The notes under the pieces: generated by a model
What the model saw: the letters and a program-made list of their open reading frames with translations, nothing else
Database searches by the model: none
What the model was told of the DNA's origin: nothing
NCBI GenBank assembly: GCA_045114665.1
Contig: JBGUKW010000255.1
Coordinates: forward strand, 1-7,680
Origin: CADAWZ01 sp045114665
GTDB lineage: Bacteria > Vulcanimicrobiota > CADAWZ01
Direction of reading: 5' to 3'
DNA: 7,680 nt
Program-made: the position numbers and the translations under genes
Part shown: in pieces, positions 5,032 to 7,680 of the stretch
Layout: every line of letters begins with the position of its first letter
Position numbering within the stretch: the stretch's first letter is position 1

Positions 5032-6606
5032 ATGCAAAAAAATAATATAATAATGTCTTTAATAAATAAATTCATAGCAAAAGCAAATAAAATAGCTAAT
5101 AAAAACCATTTTATTTTAAATTCAATAAAAAAAATTATAAGTCTATGTCCATATTTAGAAGAAAAAATATGTAAAACTATAGATAGGGAAAATATAAAAA
5201 AAATAACAGAGAAAACAAGTAAAGAATTATTACTGTCTAAAACAGGACAAGAAATATTCGATATAATATCTTCACCAAACTTCGAAAAAAAAGCAAAAAA
5301 CAAGCAAGATATAAAATCAATATTAATATCAATAGATGATTTATTTTTAAATAAAAAAATAGACAAACAAACAGCTTTACAAGAATTGTCAAATATAATT
5401 TCTTCAGAATACGATGAGATTATATTAAAAAATATTGCTCAAAGAACAGCTGAATATCTATATGATAGAAAAGATAATTATATTTTTTTAGAACTTTCTG
5501 AATTAACTAAAAAAGATGCAAAAACAGGTATTCAAAGAGTTTCAAAAAATGTACTAAAATTATTACCTAAAATTTCAAAAAAAACATGTATTCCAATATA
5601 CTCAGATAAAAAAACTTATGGATTCAAAAATTCTGCAAAATTAACAGAAGATGAGCAAAAAAAAGACGAAGAATATATTGAATTTATATCTAATGATATA
5701 ATATTTTTTCCAGAATTATCAATAGAACAAACTATTGATAAAGAAGAATACTTAATGTTCTTAAAACAAAAAGGAATAAAAATAATTTATTTCATACATG
5801 ATTTAATTCCAATAATAAATCCCGAAACATGCCAAAACGGTATGGTAGAACTATTTCCAATGTATATAACTTCTATTTTAAATTGTGCAGATGGAGCTAT
5901 ATGTAATTCAAAGGCAACAGCAGATAATTTAAAAGAATATATAAAAGAAAATAGACCTGATAGAATTGAGAATTTCAAAATAGAATGGATTCATTTGGGA
6001 AGTGATTTTGAAAATAGCTCAAATTCTAATAGGATACCAGAAGAAGCAAAATCTGTATTTCAAGCAATGGAATCGAGAATGACATTTTTGGCGGTAAGTA
6101 CAATAGAGCCTCGAAAAATGTATGACCAAATACTAAATGCTTTTAACATACTTTGGGATAAAAACCAAGATATAAATCTTGTTATCGTAGGCAAAAATGG
6201 ATGGAATACAGAGAAATTAGTCAAAAAAATAGAAAATCACAGAGAAATAAATAAACGATTATTTAAATTATCTACTATAAATGATGAATATCTAAACAAA
6301 ATTTATGATAAATCTTCAGCCTTAATAATGGCCTCAAAAGCTGAAGGATTTGGACTTGGAATAATTGAGGCAACATATCATAAAAAGCCTTTAATTATAA
6401 GAGATATTCCAGTATTTAGAGAGATAGCAGGAGAGAATGCTTTTTACTTTACTGGATTTGAAGGCAAAAACTTAGCAAATGCCATAGAAGAATGGCTAAA
6501 ATTGTATAAAGAAAATAAACACCCAAAATCAAACAATATAAAATATTTAACTTGGAAAGAAAGTATTTCAATGTTAAATAAAAAATTGGAATCAATAAAA
6601 AAATGA
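5032..6606 (+). CDS. GT4-type glycosyltransferase with N-terminal shared module (tandem copy 1)
   Basis: 524 residues. Residues 25-88 are the module shared with the 165-aa protein and the next gene (IKKIISLCPYLEEK, then KTGQEIFDI). A linker follows to about 150, then the GT-B fold. The first half has KTGIQRV (164-170), matching the GIxRV loop of this GT4 group, and HDLIP (256-260). The second half has STIEPRK (356-362), VGKNGW (386-391) and the E-x7-E motif in AEGFGLGIIE (E438, E446), with YLTWKES near the end. It should be a cytoplasmic retaining transferase adding a sugar to a surface glycan; donor unknown. The start is uncertain: the paralogue's first Met aligns with Met 8 here (ATG at 5053), and an A7 run separates the two ATGs. 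Neither has a good ribosome site. Its TGA overlaps the next ATG. Confidence 0.92.
   Translation: MQKNNIIMSLINKFIAKANKIANKNHFILNSIKKIISLCPYLEEKICKTIDRENIKKITEKTSKELLLSKTGQEIFDIISSPNFEKKAKNKQDIKSILISIDDLFLNKKIDKQTALQELSNIISSEYDEIILKNIAQRTAEYLYDRKDNYIFLELSELTKKDAKTGIQRVSKNVLKLLPKISKKTCIPIYSDKKTYGFKNSAKLTEDEQKKDEEYIEFISNDIIFFPELSIEQTIDKEEYLMFLKQKGIKIIYFIHDLIPIINPETCQNGMVELFPMYITSILNCADGAICNSKATADNLKEYIKENRPDRIENFKIEWIHLGSDFENSSNSNRIPEEAKSVFQAMESRMTFLAVSTIEPRKMYDQILNAFNILWDKNQDINLVIVGKNGWNTEKLVKKIENHREINKRLFKLSTINDEYLNKIYDKSSALIMASKAEGFGLGIIEATYHKKPLIIRDIPVFREIAGENAFYFTGFEGKNLANAIEEWLKLYKENKHPKSNNIKYLTWKESISMLNKKLESIKK
5798..6121 (+). repeat. Direct repeat, left copy, within tandem glycosyltransferases
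   Basis: This 324-bp segment aligns without gaps to 7357-7680 at a constant offset of 1559 bp. Identity is uneven by hand count: 5798-5869 has 2 differences in 72, 5870-5927 has 23 in 58, 5928-6026 has 8 in 99, and the last 25 bases are identical. Confidence 0.8.
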
Positions 6607-7680
6607 ATATTATAAATAAAATAATAACAATATCTCACAAATTTGTTTCAAAACATCCCTTTATTTTGAACACTATAAAAAAAATAATAAGTATATGCCC
6701 ATATTTAGAAAAAAAAATATGTAATACTATAGACAATCAAAATAGACAAAATAAAAATGAAGAAATAATTCAAGATTTTGTATTACTTACAAAAATTGGT
6801 AAAGAGATATTCAATATAATATCGTCTCCAAAATTTGCAAAAAAAGCAAATAAAAAACAAGATATAAATTTGATATTAAATTCAATAGATAATATTTTTC
6901 AGAAAAAATTAAATAAAAAAAATGCTTTAAAAAAATTAGAAAAAGTTATACATAAAGATTATAAAGAAAATACTCTAAAAATTATAGCACAAAGAACAGC
7001 AGAATATCTCTACGATAGAAGAGAAAATTTTATATTTGTAGATTTATCTCTTTTAGCAATAAATGATGCAGGAACGGGAATACAAAGAGTTTGTAAAAAA
7101 ATTTTAAACTTTCTTCCTAATTTAAGTAAATATAAAGTAATACCAGTCCACTCTCCACAAAATGAATTTGAAAAATATGGTTTTAGATATTGTTCAAAAA
7201 TTGCTGAAAGTGAAGAAAAAGAAAATGAAGAAGTAATAGAATTTACAAAAGGCGATATATTATTTTTTCCTGAATTGTCAATAGAACAGTGTATGGGAAA
7301 GAGAGATTATTTACGATTTCTAAAAAAAAAGGGAGTAAAAATAATAAACTTTATATATGATTTAATTCCAATAATAAATCCCGAAACATGCCATAACGGT
7401 ATGGTAGAAGTATTTCCAATGTATATAAATAGTGTACTTGATTATGCAAATGGCTCAATATGTGACTCACAAGCCATTGCAAAAGATTTAAAAGAATATA
7501 TAAAAGAAAATAGACCAGATAGAATAAATGATTTCAAAATAGAATGGATCCATTTGGGAAGTGATTTTGAAAATAGTTCCAATTCAAAGGGAATACCAGA
7601 AGATTCAAATAATGTTTTCAACACAATAGAATCAAAAATAACATTCTTAGCTGTTAGTACAATAGAGCCTCGAAAAATGT
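6603..7680 (+). CDS. GT4-type glycosyltransferase, tandem copy 2, 3'-truncated by the window edge
   Basis: The ATG at 6603 overlaps the previous TGA as ATGA, and the frame stays open to the window end (359 codons visible). The N-terminus aligns with copy 1 from its Met 8: IKKIISICPYLEKK, then KIGKEIFNIISSP. The GIQRV loop is present after DAGTG, and further on FFPELSIEQ, DLIPIINPETC and STIEPRKM, which ends the window. The donor-binding half with the expected E-x7-E motif lies outside. It is a full-length paralogue as far as it can be seen, so catalytic activity is expected but unproven. Translation is probably coupled to copy 1, with only a weak GGA upstream. Some blocks are almost identical in DNA to copy 1 while others have drifted far. 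The coding strand carries an A9 run before GGG (7322-7330). Confidence 0.9.
   Translation, partial: MNIINKIITISHKFVSKHPFILNTIKKIISICPYLEKKICNTIDNQNRQNKNEEIIQDFVLLTKIGKEIFNIISSPKFAKKANKKQDINLILNSIDNIFQKKLNKKNALKKLEKVIHKDYKENTLKIIAQRTAEYLYDRRENFIFVDLSLLAINDAGTGIQRVCKKILNFLPNLSKYKVIPVHSPQNEFEKYGFRYCSKIAESEEKENEEVIEFTKGDILFFPELSIEQCMGKRDYLRFLKKKGVKIINFIYDLIPIINPETCHNGMVEVFPMYINSVLDYANGSICDSQAIAKDLKEYIKENRPDRINDFKIEWIHLGSDFENSSNSKGIPEDSNNVFNTIESKITFLAVSTIEPRKM
7357..7680 (+). repeat. Direct repeat, right copy, continuing past the window
   Basis: This is the counterpart of 5798-6121. The final 25 bases, encoding part of STIEPRKM, are identical to 6097-6121, so the similarity may go on beyond the window. 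The near-identical blocks include silent positions and the relatively GC-rich codons of NPETC and NGMVE. Confidence 0.8.

Noticed and set aside
4998..5366. 122-aa hydrophobic - strand ORF, possible membrane protein
   Set aside because: It is fully antisense to the N-terminal module of the first rightward glycosyltransferase, which is supported by two homologous copies. The hydrophobicity comes from T-rich complement of Lys/Ile codons.
5787..5978. Similar - strand ORFs at 5787-5978 and 7442-7624
   Set aside because: They resemble each other only because both are antisense to the homologous blocks of the tandem glycosyltransferases.
6604..6606. TGA read as Trp (Mycoplasma-type code) with fusion of the two tandem glycosyltransferases
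   Set aside because: TGG encodes Trp at conserved sites such as the WKES near the end of copy 1. The TGA coincides with a homologous start as ATGA, and each copy is complete at its N-terminus.
1..7680. CRISPR array, transposase or integrase
   Set aside because: No short regularly spaced direct repeats were found, and no frame shows a recombinase or transposase motif.

Overview
The window is about 7.7 kb of very AT-rich bacterial DNA, with A/T-biased codons and many A or T runs. The genetic code is standard: TGG encodes Trp and TGA is a real stop at 6604-6606. Composition and content (membrane-anchored surface repeat proteins beside glycosyltransferase clusters) fit a low-GC bacterium such as a spirochaete of the Brachyspira type, a fusobacterium or a clostridial relative. 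No ribosomal or housekeeping marker is present, so the organism cannot be fixed from this sequence.

Left part (1-1522, + strand): two tandem genes encode arrays of a small helical repeat that I recognise as the Ltp / 'host cell surface-exposed lipoprotein' domain (PF07553 type). The first runs in from the left edge with no start in view. The second is complete: an N-terminal membrane anchor, a Pro/Thr-rich stalk and three repeats. A clear intrinsic terminator (1615-1653) follows. Its hairpin overlaps the stop codon of the convergent gene, and a third copy of one arm lies inside that gene.

Middle part (1644-4938, - strand): three genes point left. In transcription order they are a 165-aa coiled-coil protein without a catalytic domain, a 456-aa GT4-type glycosyltransferase, and a 424-aa GT4-type glycosyltransferase. 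The first two are tightly coupled. The third is separated by 143 bp holding a GC-richer interrupted palindrome that looks like a dispersed repeat.

Right part (5032-7680, + strand): two tandem paralogous GT4-type glycosyltransferases overlap by 4 bp (ATGA), and the second runs off the right edge. They share a distinctive N-terminal module that also forms the C-terminal third of the 165-aa protein on the other side of the divergent promoter region. That region carries a 22-bp near-perfect palindrome touching the start of the leftward gene.

Taken together, the four glycosyltransferases probably assemble a cell-surface glycan such as an O-antigen-like, capsular or glycoprotein glycan. Donor, acceptor and linkage cannot be read from the sequence. 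The most interesting points are the Ltp-repeat pair beside a surface-glycan locus (Ltp of a streptococcal phage blocks superinfection), the module shared between a non-catalytic protein and neighbouring enzymes, and the patchwork identity between the tandem glycosyltransferases.
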